Positions 44,157 through 53,383 are shown, numbered from the stretch's first letter. The stretch is DNA of 64,000 bases from F-183 sp964627455 (GCA_964627455.1 CAZVKC010000010.1:62001-126000); one strand, 5' to 3'. Made by a program: numbers and translations. Notes: generated by a model from the letters alone, not told the origin.

Positions 44157-45386
44157 TCAACTCGCCGGGCTCGCAATCTGCCTTCGCCAGACAATACCCG
44201 TGATCAAAGCCGCAAGCAGCATCAACGCGCTCACGCCTGCGAACACGCCGCCGAGCCCGAGGTCGGCCTTCAGGAACCCCGCGATCAGCACACCAACACC
44301 GCCCGCCATCGTATTCAGCATGTTCATCAACGCCTGTCCCGTGGACCTGTCCTCCGCCGGAATCATGTCGCACATTGTCGGCGTCTCACTCGCCGTCGCC
44401 ATCGAACGCAACACAGAGAAAGCCACGACGCACAAACTGACAAACGCCATGCCGGCGCTGGGCAGCAGGAACCCCAGCAGGCAAGGCGCGCACAGCACAT
44501 AACAGACGGTCATCATCTGCAGTCGCCCGCCGCGGGGAACCCGCACCGCCATTTCATCCGACAGAAACCCGCCTGCCAGCGCGCCCGCCACCGCCGCCAC
44601 CTGCAAAATCGCGGTTCCCGAGAATCCCGCCAGCGCCAGGCTCAATCCAAAGCTCTCCCGAAAATACAGCGGCATCCAGTTGAAGAACATCCACGTCCCC
44701 ACCGACACCAGCGCCGCCTGAACCGCGATCAACAGGTATCCCGGCCGGCTCAGCATCGCGCGCAACTGCACGCCGAGCGGACGTTGCTGCTTCTGCTCGG
44801 CTTCCTTCGACAACCTTCCCGGACCTTCACGCAGGAACAGAAAACAGATGATCGACATGCCGATGCCCACGGCGCCGAGTACGAACAGGCTCGCGCGCCA
44901 GCCATGTGTTTCGCCCAGGTACCCCGCCAGCGCGCCGCCGCCAACAAGCCCCGCATTCAGTCCGCACAAGTGGATCGCCATCGCGCGTCCACGCGTCGAG
45001 GCCGGATGATGATCCGCAATCAACGCGATCGCAGCCGGCAGGTACATACACTCCGAAAGCCCAAGCAGGACGCGGCTCACCAGCAGTTCCGTCGAGCTTC
45101 GCGAAAGGCCGCTCCAGATCGTCACCAGGCTCCAGGCAAACAGGCTGATCGCGACGGCGCGCCCTCGAGGCCATCGATCCGCGAGGAACCCCGCCAGCGG
45201 CGACCCGGCGGCATAGCTCCACAAAAAGAAGGACCCCAGCGCCGCAAGCTGCATGTTCGTCAACCCAAGATCCCTCTGCAGCAGCGGGAACACCGACGAG
45301 ATAGACGTGCGGTCGGCATAGTTCAGCGACGCGACGCACGCCAGCAGCGCCACCGTGCGCCATGCCAATGCCCCAGGGTTTTGCAT
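44157..45386 (-). CDS. Major facilitator superfamily transporter, ACS-type
   Basis: The protein has about 409 residues and 12 predicted membrane helices. The loop between helices 2 and 3 (GSPLAGFLADRWPRGRAVA) contains the MFS motif G-x-L-A-D-R-x-x-x-R. The N-terminal ACVASLNYADRTSISSVFPLLQRDLGLT with NYADR is typical of the anion:cation symporter (ACS) family, which imports sugar acids and other organic anions. The start chosen is the ATG at 45386; an in-frame GTG-type start seven codons upstream is less likely. It is divergent from the alpha/alpha-toroid gene across 62 bases and next to an HpcH-type aldolase, suggesting uptake of a sugar acid or hydroxy acid. Confidence 0.87.
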   Translation of the reverse strand: MQNPGALAWRTVALLACVASLNYADRTSISSVFPLLQRDLGLTNMQLAALGSFFLWSYAAGSPLAGFLADRWPRGRAVAISLFAWSLVTIWSGLSRSSTELLVSRVLLGLSECMYLPAAIALIADHHPASTRGRAMAIHLCGLNAGLVGGGALAGYLGETHGWRASLFVLGAVGIGMSIICFLFLREGPGRLSKEAEQKQQRPLGVQLRAMLSRPGYLLIAVQAALVSVGTWMFFNWMPLYFRESFGLSLALAGFSGTAILQVAAVAGALAGGFLSDEMAVRVPRGGRLQMMTVCYVLCAPCLLGFLLPSAGMAFVSLCVVAFSVLRSMATASETPTMCDMIPAEDRSTGQALMNMLNTMAGGVGVLIAGFLKADLGLGGVFAGVSALMLLAALITGIVWRRQIASPAS

Positions 45387-45448
45387 ACGAACTGCCCAAG
45401 CTATCACACAACGTAGAATGGAAGTCTAAACAAGGAAGCTCTTCAAAG

Positions 45449-46423
45449 TTGAATACACAAGCCTGGGAATCAGCGGGTCGCGCCTCGCGCTGGCTACTCG
45501 CTTTGCTGCAAGCGGACGGCTCTCTCAAAGGCGCCACCGATCTGCGCGCCTATTACAAAACGCCGTGCGCCCTGCTGGCCAACGGTCACATCCGCGAAGC
45601 GGACCTCGTCCTCGACTACATCACGCAGAACCTCTTCGACCCCAGGACCGGTGACCTCAACGGCGACGGCGTGCCCTGGTATTCGATCTACCGCACCTAT
45701 CCGCATTCCTGGATCTGCTGCGCCGCGATGATGCGCGGTCGCTTCGAACTCGCGCATCCCCTCAGCCGTTTCATCGCGACCCTCCACAATCCGGCTTCAG
45801 GCGGCTTCTTCGCCGACGAAGCCCGCACAGTCGAAGAAGTCATGACCACCAGCATGGCGGGACTCGCCTCGCTTTGGGCCGGCAATACGAACCTCGCGCT
45901 CGCAGTCGGCAGTTGGCTCCGCAATCTCTGGAACGCCCAGCCGGACCTCGAAAAGCGCGGCCTCTACACCAGCTGCCGCAGCGGCGTCCTCATCACCGAG
46001 TATCCCGAAGCCGAAGCCGGCGGCGCTCTCGTCGACGTCTCGAAACCCCGTCAATACTACTTCCAGTACGGCATCAGCGCCGCGCTTCTCACCTCGCTCG
46101 CAGGGGCCACCGGCGACGCATCCTGGCTGGAACTCGCCCGCAACTTCCTCCACGCAAGCCGCCACTGTGGACCCGACCGTTACCAGACCCCGCAAAGCGG
46201 CAAGATCGGCTGGGGCGCCTCCTGGGCCTATCGCCTCTCGAAGGATCCCGCGGACCTCGAACTCGCCGCCACCGTCGCCCGTGGACTCTGCGCGCTGCAG
46301 AACGACGACGGATCCTGGCTAGCCACCGGCGTCTACGGCGGATCGAGCGCCGAGGCCGACAGCGTCACCATCGATGTCACCGGCGAATTCGCCATCCTGC
46401 AGTCCTATATGGGCCTGGCATAA
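45449..46423 (+). CDS. Alpha/alpha-toroid (prenyltransferase/squalene-cyclase-like fold) protein of unknown function
   Basis: The 324-residue protein repeats short helical segments (ASRWLLALLQADGSLKG, SRFIATLHNPASGGFFAD, ARGLCALQNDDGSWLATG). This resembles the six-hairpin, Q-x-x-D/N-G-S-W pattern of squalene-cyclase and prenyltransferase-like toroids. No DxDD or DDxxD catalytic motif is visible, so I do not call a terpene cyclase. The TTG at 45449 is the only in-frame start that leaves the conserved region intact; the AAGGA site is about 12 bases upstream. It is followed after four bases by an HpcH-type aldolase. A polysaccharide lyase or a sugar-modifying enzyme is possible. Confidence 0.65.
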   Translation: MNTQAWESAGRASRWLLALLQADGSLKGATDLRAYYKTPCALLANGHIREADLVLDYITQNLFDPRTGDLNGDGVPWYSIYRTYPHSWICCAAMMRGRFELAHPLSRFIATLHNPASGGFFADEARTVEEVMTTSMAGLASLWAGNTNLALAVGSWLRNLWNAQPDLEKRGLYTSCRSGVLITEYPEAEAGGALVDVSKPRQYYFQYGISAALLTSLAGATGDASWLELARNFLHASRHCGPDRYQTPQSGKIGWGASWAYRLSKDPADLELAATVARGLCALQNDDGSWLATGVYGGSSAEADSVTIDVTGEFAILQSYMGLA

Positions 46424-46427
46424 AAAC

Positions 46428-47210
46428 ATGAACATGTTCACGAATCAAGTCAAAGAGAAACTGAAGGCAGGAGGCACAGCCTGGGGCGCCTCCACCATGG
46501 GAACGGACCCGCTCGGCGCCAAGCTCGTTTCCACCACCGGCGTCGACTTCGTCTGGATCGACACCGAGCACTCGAGCCACGGCGCCGAATCGATCGAGCT
46601 GATGCCGCCGCTCATCCGGCAGTCCGGCGTGATGCCGCTCGTCCGCGTCGCGATCCTCGATCCCGCGCTTCTTAAGAAAGCCCTCGACATCGGCGCGCAG
46701 GCCGTCATGATTCCGCAGGTCGACAACGCCGCGCAGGCCGCGCTCGCCGTGAAGTACTCGAAGTATCCACCCCAGGGCAGCCGCGGCATCTCCCCCATGT
46801 GGACCTTCTACAACGATGTCGACTGGAAGCCGTATCTTCCCGCCGCCAACGACGAGACGATGGTGATCGTGCAGGTCGAATCGCCGGAAGCCGTGAGCCA
46901 GGTGGAAGCGATGGCGCAGGTCGACGGCGTGGACATTGTCTTCGCCGGTCCCATGGACCTCTCGGCCGCCCTCGGCCACATCGGCGAGATCGGCCATCCC
47001 GACGTCCAGCAGTTCCTCGCGGACTTCCCCGCTCGCGTGACGAAGTACGGCAAGACCGCCGGCATCGCGGTCGGCAGTTACGAAGCCGCGGCCAAAGCCT
47101 GGACCCAGGGCTACCGCTTCATCAACTTCGGCAACCTTTACTTCGACGGCTATCACGGCATCAAAGCGAACCTCGCGCGCCTGCAGGCCCTCGAACACTC
47201 CGGCAGCTAG
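46428..47210 (+). CDS. HpcH/HpaI-family class II aldolase
   Basis: The 260-residue protein is an HpcH/HpaI aldolase: GTAWGASTMGTDPLGAKLVS, VWIDTEHSSHG (acid and His of the metal site), AVMIPQVDNAAQAALAVKYSKYPPQGSRG, VQVESPEAV (metal Glu) and FAGPMDLSAALG. Members split 2-keto-3-deoxy or 4-hydroxy-2-oxo acids to pyruvate and an aldehyde with a divalent metal. It is encoded with the toroid protein and divergent from an ACS-type transporter, consistent with a sugar-acid pathway (inference). Start at the ATG at 46428, with a second in-frame Met at 46434 also possible. Confidence 0.9.
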   Translation: MNMFTNQVKEKLKAGGTAWGASTMGTDPLGAKLVSTTGVDFVWIDTEHSSHGAESIELMPPLIRQSGVMPLVRVAILDPALLKKALDIGAQAVMIPQVDNAAQAALAVKYSKYPPQGSRGISPMWTFYNDVDWKPYLPAANDETMVIVQVESPEAVSQVEAMAQVDGVDIVFAGPMDLSAALGHIGEIGHPDVQQFLADFPARVTKYGKTAGIAVGSYEAAAKAWTQGYRFINFGNLYFDGYHGIKANLARLQALEHSGS

Positions 47211-47219
47211 CCGGAGTGT
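47195..47219. terminator. Stem-loop at the end of the aldolase gene
   Basis: ACACTCCGGC-AGCTA-GCCGGAGTGT, a perfect 10-base stem with a 5-base loop that includes the aldolase stop codon. It has no U-tract. It probably marks the end of both the plus-strand operon and the minus-strand cytochrome gene. Confidence 0.6.
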
Positions 47220-47270
47220 CCTGAGCCAGGAACAGCGGCGGCACGAACGAACCGCAACCTGGATCCTCAG

Positions 47271-48262
47271 TTACTTCTGCTGAAGCGCTTTCACGTAGTC
47301 CGTAATGTTGGCGAGCCGGAGCCGCACGGCCTCCGGCTTGTCGACCGCACGCAGCGCATCGCCCCAGATCGGCATTTCTTTGGAACCATGCGCATCCGAA
47401 CCCGGCAACTCGCCGAGGACATTCATGACCCGGTTCCCCGGGAACTTGCCGCCGTTCGCCTTGGCCAGCAGCGTCAGATCCGTCGGCTTCGCCTTCAGGT
47501 TCTTCGCCACCGGACCCNNNNNNNNNNNNNNNNNNNNNNNNNNNNNNNNNNNNNNNNNNNNNNNNNNNNNNNNNNNNNNNNNNNNNNNNNNNNNNNNNNN
47601 NNNNNNNNNNNNNNNNNGGCCAGCAGCGTCAGATCCGTCGGCTTCGCCTTCAGGTTCTTCGCCACCGGACCCACGCCCTTGCCATCCACGCCATGACACG
47701 ATGCGCAATATGCCTTGAACATCTCAGGACCCGAATTCATTGGGATCGAAGTAAGCGGGACTCTACCCGCCGGTTTCGCTTCCGCTACGGGTTTCGGCTT
47801 GGCGCCGGCCGCTGGCGGCGGATCCTGAATCCCCGCCAGATAATCGACCAGATTCCCGATCCGCAACTGGACCTCTGGCTGATCCTTGCGGCTGCCCCGG
47901 AACACGTCCCCCCACACCGGCATGTCGGTGGTTCCATGCGCCCCTGACTCCGGCATCGCCCCCAGGCTCATCGCGATGCGCTCCTTGTTGAACACTCCCT
48001 TGTTGCGCTGCGCGATCTTCGTGAGATCGGTCGCCGGAACTTTCAGCGCCTTCGACGCCGGTCCCTGCCCCTTGCCATCCGCTCCGTGACAAGCCGCGCA
48101 ATAGGCTTTGTACATTTCCGCTCCGGATACGCCGGTGGGCGTGATCCGCTTGGTTTCCAGTTTTGTTTGAGCCAGCGCGCCGGGCGTGACAGGCAGCCAC
48201 AACAAGAGGGCCGCAACGCCAACCGATGAACTCAACAGGGTATAGAGTCGCTGATCGAACAC
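47271..48262 (-). CDS. Two-haem c-type cytochrome, internally duplicated, interrupted by an artefactual N gap
   Basis: Without the 155 artefact bases the protein has 278 residues. It starts at a GTG with an AGGAGG site 7 bases upstream and a signal peptide (LYTLLSSSVGVAALLLWLPV...ALA). Two cytochrome c domains follow, each beginning M/FKAYCAACHG or MFKAYCASCHG, and each having a Met in MPVWGD or MPIWGD as the probable sixth haem ligand. The two halves align along their length (AEMYKAYCAACHGADGKGQGP... / PEMFKAYCASCHGVDGKGVGP...), so this is a recent tandem duplication. A Pro/Ala/Lys linker joins them. It would carry electrons in the periplasm; the partner is not evident. Confidence 0.87.
47463..47672. 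other. Assembly gap with duplicated 55-base flanks
   Basis: 100 N at 47518-47617; the 55 bases at 47463-47517 are repeated exactly at 47618-47672. Collapsing joins both halves of the second haem domain in frame (GVGPVAKNLKAKPTDLTLLAKANGG). Confidence 0.95.
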
Positions 48263-48366
48263 AGCATGACCTCCTGTTCTTCTGTCGAATTCCCTAGCAT
48301 TTCCGCTGCCACGTTTCAGAAGGCCTACCCGCGTTCGCTTGAGTGAATTCACCCAATGCGCCGCAT

Positions 48367-49116
48367 TCAGGCGAGCATACGAACCCGCAACTCGCGGAAC
48401 CACGCCTTCGAATCATGCTGCTGCAGCGCAATCTGCGTCGCAGGCATCCGCCCCGGACGCCGGTGCGTCGCAACCATCGCCGCCGCGGATCCCACAATCG
48501 AATGCGCCGGGTCCACCGCTGCTGCCGTGAACTTCCGCTGCATCTCCGGCGACCCCGGATCATACGCCAACACGCGTTTGCCGTTGACCCAATGCTCGCA
48601 ACCGTTCGCCCGGCAGATCAGCCTCGCGCTGCCCCACTCGCCCAGCCTGTAATCCGGCTTCTCCTGCGGCGGCAGCAGTCCGTACAGCGACCCGAGTTTG
48701 GCGTCGGGATGCGGCGAAATCTCCGGTGCCTCATCGTCCGCCAGTTGAAACTCCAGCCCGATCGCTCCGTACGAACCCGCCAGGTTTCCCGCCGACAAGT
48801 ACCGCAGCGTGTGCATCACGAAGTACTTCACTCCGGTGTTCGAACCCTTCGTAAGCCGGAACTCGAACGTCAATTCGAAGTCCCGCAGCGGAGTCGTACA
48901 AAGCAGGTCGCTGCGTCCCTTCGTCCCCGCCACGGTCGCCAGCGCGCCGTCCTCGATCACCCACGAATGCGTGACTGCGCCGCCATCCCCCAGCGTCCAC
49001 CCGGCGAAACTCCTGCCGTCAAACAACAGGTTCCAGCCTTCTTCTCCAGCGCCCACCGCAGCGGCCGCCCCCAAACATCCCAACACCGCTCTCCTGGTGG
49101 GAAACCCTCGATCCAT
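48367..49116 (-). CDS. DUF1080 (3-keto-disaccharide hydrolase family) protein
   Basis: The 249-residue protein has a Tat-type leader (MDRGFPTRRAVLGCLGAAAAVGA) and then the concanavalin-like DUF1080 domain: WNLLFDGRSFAGWTLGDGG, FELTFEFRLTKGSNTGVKYFVM, YGAIGLEFQLADDEAP and the C-terminal VNGKRVLAYD. It is related to the C-terminal half of the gene at 2681-4135. Members include periplasmic 3-keto-glycosidases. It is read in the same direction as, and 21 bases after, the glucosidase gene, suggesting a linked role in carbohydrate breakdown. The 104 bases after it up to the cytochrome start hold no gene. Confidence 0.8.
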   Translation of the reverse strand: MDRGFPTRRAVLGCLGAAAAVGAGEEGWNLLFDGRSFAGWTLGDGGAVTHSWVIEDGALATVAGTKGRSDLLCTTPLRDFELTFEFRLTKGSNTGVKYFVMHTLRYLSAGNLAGSYGAIGLEFQLADDEAPEISPHPDAKLGSLYGLLPPQEKPDYRLGEWGSARLICRANGCEHWVNGKRVLAYDPGSPEMQRKFTAAAVDPAHSIVGSAAAMVATHRRPGRMPATQIALQQHDSKAWFRELRVRMLA

Positions 49117-49137
49117 CGAGCCAGAGTAACAGCACCG

Positions 49138-51750
49138 CTATTCGCCGCTCTGTTGTAGAAGCTTCGCGACCAACCCGGTCCACCCGGTCTGATGGCTCGC
49201 CCCGACGCCCGATCCTTCGTCGCCGTGAAAATACTCGTAAAACAGCACCAGATCCCGCCAGTGTGGATCCTCGCGATACAACTGCGAACCGCCATGCACC
49301 GGACGCCCGCCATCACCGTTGCGCGTAAAGATGCGCGTCAACCGGCGCGAGAGATCCACCGACACGTCCCACAGCGTGTGATACTCGCCCGATCCCGTTG
49401 GATGCTCCACGCGGAAATCATCGCCGAGATAGTGGTGGAACTTCTGCAGCGACTCGATCAGCAGATAGTTCACCGGAAACCAGATCGGACCACGCCAGTT
49501 CGAATTCCCGCCAAACAGCCCGTTCGACGATTCCGCAGGCTCGTAGTCCACGCGATGTTCGGAACCATTCACATGGAAGCGATACGGCTGATCCCGGTGC
49601 ACACGCGACAGCGCGCGAATCCCATAAGGCGACAGGAACTCGTTCTCATCCAGCATGAACCGCAGCACACGCTTCAATTGCTCGCCGTTGACGATCGACA
49701 GCAGTCTACGCTCGCTCTGCCCCGCCGTACACATACACGCCACGTTGCCTGTGAGATCCGGACGGTTCTGCACGAACCATTCGAGCCGCCGCTTGAATCC
49801 CGGCAGCCGGTCCACCAGTTCCGGCTCCAGCGTCTCCACCGCATACAACGGGATGAGACCGACCATCGACCGGATCTTCAACGGCACATGCCGGTTGTCC
49901 GGCAGATGCAGCAAATCGTAAAAGAACCCGTCCCCGTCATCCCACAGCCCCAGCTTCTGGATCGCATTCGCGATGTACAAAAAGTGCTCCCAGAACTTGC
50001 TCGCGACGTCTTCATACGACGGATCCTCGCGAGCAAGCTCGAGTGCGATCGCCAGCAGGTTCAGGCTGTACATCGCCATCCATCCGGTCCCATCGGCCTG
50101 CTCTAAATGACCGCCGGTCGGTAATGGCGCGCTGCGGTCGAACACCCCGATGTTGTCGAGCCCGAGGAACCCGCCCTGAAACACGTTGCGCCCTTCGGCG
50201 TCCTTGCGATTCACCCACCAGGTGAAGTTCAGCAGCAGCTTGTGAAAGATCCGCTGCAGGAACACACGATCGCCCTTGCCTCGCCGCTTCTTCTCGATCT
50301 TGTACACGCGCCACGCCGCCCACGCATGCACCGGCGGATTCACGTCGCCGAACGCCCACTCGTACGCAGGCAGCTGCCCGTTCGGATGCATGTACCATTC
50401 GCGGACCATCAACATCAGTTGCTCTTTCGCGAAGTCCGGATCCACCAGCGCCAGCGGCACGCAGTGAAACGCCAGGTCCCAAGCGGCGTACCACGGATAC
50501 TCCCACTTGTCCGGCATCGAGATCACGTCGGCGTTGTACAGATGTCCCCACTCGCGATTGCGTCCATTACGCCGCGGCTCCGGAGGCGCCGGCTGCGCGG
50601 GATCCCCATCCAGCCACTCGCGCACGACGTAGTGATAGAACTGCTTCGACCACAGCAGCCCGCCGAAGGACTGCCGCATCACGTTGCGAGCGTCCGCACT
50701 CAACTCGCGGGGAATCACGCCGTCGTAAAACTCGTTCGCCTCGCGCCGCCGCGCATCGAACACGCGCGTGAACCCATCGCCAAACTCCGCCTGCTTCGCG
50801 TCCGTCAGCCGCAGCCGCACCGTCACGCTCCCATGCGCCGGCACATGCAGCCGGTACAAAGCCGCCGCCTTGGTTCCCACCCGCTCGGGATTCACACGAT
50901 CCTGCGCGCCATGCACCACGTAATCGTTGATCGAATCCTTCGTGTAAGCCCCGTTCGCGAACCCATACAGCCGCGCCGTGTTCGTCTCGTTCTCAGTAAA
51001 CAACAACTCCGGCGAACCCTCGCAATGCAGCCACCGCTTGCCGTAATGCGGCTCTTCTAACTCAACGATGGACTCCGAAGCCGCCCGCAGCAGAGGTTTA
51101 CGATGCCGGCCGCTATCGCTCCAGCTCCACGTGTTGCGATACCAGACCGTCGGCAGCAGATCGATCGCCGCATCGGCATCCCCGCGATTCGCCACGGTGA
51201 TCGAAACCAGCAGATCCTCAGGCGAACCCTTCGCGTACTCGACAAACACATCGAAGTAACGGCCACCGGCGAACACGCCTGTATCCGGCAACTCGAACTC
51301 GCGCTCGCCCTTCCCGCGCAAACGGTTCTCCTCAACCAGCCGCGCATACGGAAACTCCGCCTGCGGATACTTGTACAAATACTTCATGTACGAATGGGTC
51401 GGCGTCGAATCGAGGTAGTAATAGCACTCCTTGCAATCCTCGCCGTGGTTGCCTTCGTTGCCAGTCAACCCAAACAACCGTTCTTTCAAAATCGGATCCC
51501 TGCCGTTCCACATCGAAACGGCAAAACAAATGCGCTGGTGGCGATCCGAGACGCCGGCAATGCCGTCCTCGTTCCAGCGATACGCCTTCGACCTGGCGTG
51601 GTCGTGCGACAGATACTCCCATGCCGTGCCGTGCTCGCTGTAATCCTCACGCACTGTCCCCCAGGCCCGTTCGCTCAAATAAGGGCCCCAGCGTTTCCAA
51701 TGCAGTTCCCTGCTGCGCGATTGTTCCAAGCGAAGTTCTTCCGCGGTCAT
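49138..51750 (-). CDS. GH63-like glucosidase (MGH1-type)
   Basis: The 870-residue protein resembles the GH63 mannosylglycerate/glucosidase-like family (MGH1). The N-terminal region has ERAWGTVREDYSEHGTAWEYLSHDHARSKAYRWNEDGIAGVSD, typical of this family. A C-terminal (alpha/alpha)6 catalytic region (about 380-870) contains KWEYPWYAAWDLAFHCV, GWMAMYSLNLLAIAL and SNGLFGGNSNWRGPIWFPVNYLL. The Asp in AAWD and Glu/Asp near WRGPIW are probable catalytic acids, by analogy only. No signal peptide is seen, so it is probably cytoplasmic. The ATG at 51750 has a strong ribosome binding site (GGAAGGAAG); longer frames are unsupported. The DUF1080 gene follows 21 bases downstream. Confidence 0.82.
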   Translation of the reverse strand: MTAEELRLEQSRSRELHWKRWGPYLSERAWGTVREDYSEHGTAWEYLSHDHARSKAYRWNEDGIAGVSDRHQRICFAVSMWNGRDPILKERLFGLTGNEGNHGEDCKECYYYLDSTPTHSYMKYLYKYPQAEFPYARLVEENRLRGKGEREFELPDTGVFAGGRYFDVFVEYAKGSPEDLLVSITVANRGDADAAIDLLPTVWYRNTWSWSDSGRHRKPLLRAASESIVELEEPHYGKRWLHCEGSPELLFTENETNTARLYGFANGAYTKDSINDYVVHGAQDRVNPERVGTKAAALYRLHVPAHGSVTVRLRLTDAKQAEFGDGFTRVFDARRREANEFYDGVIPRELSADARNVMRQSFGGLLWSKQFYHYVVREWLDGDPAQPAPPEPRRNGRNREWGHLYNADVISMPDKWEYPWYAAWDLAFHCVPLALVDPDFAKEQLMLMVREWYMHPNGQLPAYEWAFGDVNPPVHAWAAWRVYKIEKKRRGKGDRVFLQRIFHKLLLNFTWWVNRKDAEGRNVFQGGFLGLDNIGVFDRSAPLPTGGHLEQADGTGWMAMYSLNLLAIALELAREDPSYEDVASKFWEHFLYIANAIQKLGLWDDGDGFFYDLLHLPDNRHVPLKIRSMVGLIPLYAVETLEPELVDRLPGFKRRLEWFVQNRPDLTGNVACMCTAGQSERRLLSIVNGEQLKRVLRFMLDENEFLSPYGIRALSRVHRDQPYRFHVNGSEHRVDYEPAESSNGLFGGNSNWRGPIWFPVNYLLIESLQKFHHYLGDDFRVEHPTGSGEYHTLWDVSVDLSRRLTRIFTRNGDGGRPVHGGSQLYREDPHWRDLVLFYEYFHGDEGSGVGASHQTGWTGLVAKLLQQSGE

Positions 51751-51901
51751 AAATCTTCCTTCCTCCCACGAGAAAGGACCAGCCGCAGCGTTTCTATTCC
51801 AAAACAAAATTCGGCCCGGGTTACAACGCGCGATCGGCTTCCACGCGTCGTCCCGGGCCAAACGAGGGACTATCTAGGTTTGGGGTAAATCGTCTACGCT
51901 T

Positions 51902-52681
51902 CTACAGCTCGATCTTACTCAGAAACTCCTTCACCGGAGCCGACAGTGCAACCATCATCTCCTCGTTGGACTTCCCAGGTAGATCCGAAACAACATACAC
52001 CAGATGATCGCGGCTTTCAAATGCATGCATAGCGAACCTCTGCACGCCACTCTGATACACCGGCAATCCGGAGTTCACCAGGGATGGAAGAAACCCTTCC
52101 GTCTGGAACGATTCGCCGTCCTGCTTGCGCGCAATGATCACCGAGATCAGCTTCCCGTCGCCGGCCAGCGTGAGGTGCACGAACTTGCGCTTGTGATACG
52201 AGCACTGATGCGCGCCGGTCATCGTATATTGCGCCGGCACATGCTCGCGAACCACCGGAATCAAACCCGCATACTGCGGACCCATGTCGCGCACGAACTG
52301 ATCCACCGGCGGCGGAGTCTTGGGCTTGCGAAACACCGCGCAATGAATGTGATCGCCGAGACCGACACGCATCAACGTCGCTACGCGGTTCGACACCGAA
52401 GCAATGTACGACTCCTGCGACTCGGCCGTCATTCGCAGATGTCCCAGCTGATACGCGATGCCGAGCCCCATCACGATCGCGAGAGCTACTGCAGCGGGAG
52501 CCCAGTTGAAGATGCGAAACCCGCTGGGCTTCGCCTCGGCCTCCATGCGAATCCGGCTGCGGATGCGGCTTTCCAGAAACGGCGGCGCTTCAACGCTCGA
52601 ATGAACGGCCTGCCGTAGCCGTGCCTGATAATTCTCTTTCATAAGTTGCTCGTCACTTTTGCGATTGGTCATGTCGCTCAT
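51902..52681 (-). CDS. Putative membrane anti-sigma factor
   Basis: The 259-residue protein has an N-terminal cytoplasmic part (about 1-60), one membrane helix (WAPAAVALAIVMGLGIAYQLG, about 65-85) and a long periplasmic part. It overlaps the ECF sigma gene stop by four bases, the classical position for an anti-sigma factor. The N-terminus lacks the HxxxCxxC zinc motif of ZAS-domain anti-sigma factors. The periplasmic part has a Cys/His pattern (GDHIHCAVFRK...GAHQCSYHKRKFVHL) that could sense a ligand or redox change. The function is inferred from context. Confidence 0.65.
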   Translation of the reverse strand: MSDMTNRKSDEQLMKENYQARLRQAVHSSVEAPPFLESRIRSRIRMEAEAKPSGFRIFNWAPAAVALAIVMGLGIAYQLGHLRMTAESQESYIASVSNRVATLMRVGLGDHIHCAVFRKPKTPPPVDQFVRDMGPQYAGLIPVVREHVPAQYTMTGAHQCSYHKRKFVHLTLAGDGKLISVIIARKQDGESFQTEGFLPSLVNSGLPVYQSGVQRFAMHAFESRDHLVYVVSDLPGKSNEEMMVALSAPVKEFLSKIEL

Positions 52682-53256
52682 GCCGCTGGTCCTTTCTTTG
52701 CGATCCCGTAGCTTTCGGCCAGCGCCGCCAGTTGCTCGCGCAGGGCTTTACGCCCGCGGCTGAGCCTCGACATCACAGTGCCGATCGGAATGCCCAGAAT
52801 GTCGGCCGCCTCTTTGTAGGCGAACTCTTCGACATCCACCAGCAGCACCACCGCGCGAAAATCGCCAGGCACGCGGTCGAGCGCCGCCAGAATCTCGGCG
52901 TCCGTAATGTGTTCGGGAATCGGTTCAGGAGCCGTCAACGTGGACTCGATGAACTCCTCGGTTTCTTTCAACAACGGAAATCGGAACCACTTCCGCCGGT
53001 GATGGTTCACGCAATGGAAGAGGATCTTGAACAACCAGGCCCGGCAATTCGTGCCAGGCTCGAAGCGGTCGAACGACTTCCACGCCTGTAAGTAAACTTC
53101 CTGCGCGACATCCTCGGCGCGCGCTCGATCCCCGAGGATCCGCGTCGCGGTGCGGAAGATGTCGTTCAGGTGGGGCATCGCTTCGGTCTCGAAGCTGTGG
53201 TGGGCCGGCACGGCAGCTGCTGCCTGTGCGGCCGGTGCGTTAAGCGGTTGTCCCAC
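52678..53256 (-). CDS. ECF-type RNA polymerase sigma factor (RpoE-like)
   Basis: The 192-residue protein has sigma region 2 (HLNDIFRTATRILGDRARAEDVAQEVYLQAWKSFDRFEPG...RAWLFKILFHCVNHHRRK) and region 4 (PGDFRAVVLLVDVEEFAYKEAADILGIPIGTVMSRLSRGRKALREQL). It is a RpoE-type factor directing transcription to a stress regulon. I choose the GTG at 53256, preceded by GGAGGAG with a 6-base gap; upstream ATGs lack a ribosome binding site. The downstream gene is the probable anti-sigma factor, in a four-base overlap. Confidence 0.88.
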   Translation of the reverse strand: MGQPLNAPAAQAAAAVPAHHSFETEAMPHLNDIFRTATRILGDRARAEDVAQEVYLQAWKSFDRFEPGTNCRAWLFKILFHCVNHHRRKWFRFPLLKETEEFIESTLTAPEPIPEHITDAEILAALDRVPGDFRAVVLLVDVEEFAYKEAADILGIPIGTVMSRLSRGRKALREQLAALAESYGIAKKGPAA

Positions 53257-53344
53257 GATTCGCTCCTCCCGGCCTCCGGCGGCTTGAAATCCGTACATAC
53301 GACATGGATATGCCACAGTACCTCTTCATTATTCCCGGCTCTTT

Positions 53345-53380
53345 CAAAAAAGTTTGGCGGGCCTTGAGAAGGCCCGCCCC
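53345..53380 (-). terminator. Rho-independent terminator of the DM13-like gene
   Basis: On the minus strand GGCGGGCCTT-CTC-AAGGCCCGCC, a 10-base stem with 3-base loop at 53378-53356, is followed by AAACTTTTTTG. It begins about six bases after the stop of the gene at 53384-53773. Confidence 0.85.
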
Positions 53381-53383
53381 GGA

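Noticed and set aside
45449..46423. Terpene (squalene-hopene) cyclase
   Set aside because: The toroid-like repeats are there but no DxDD/DDxxD motif, and the length is half that of squalene cyclases.
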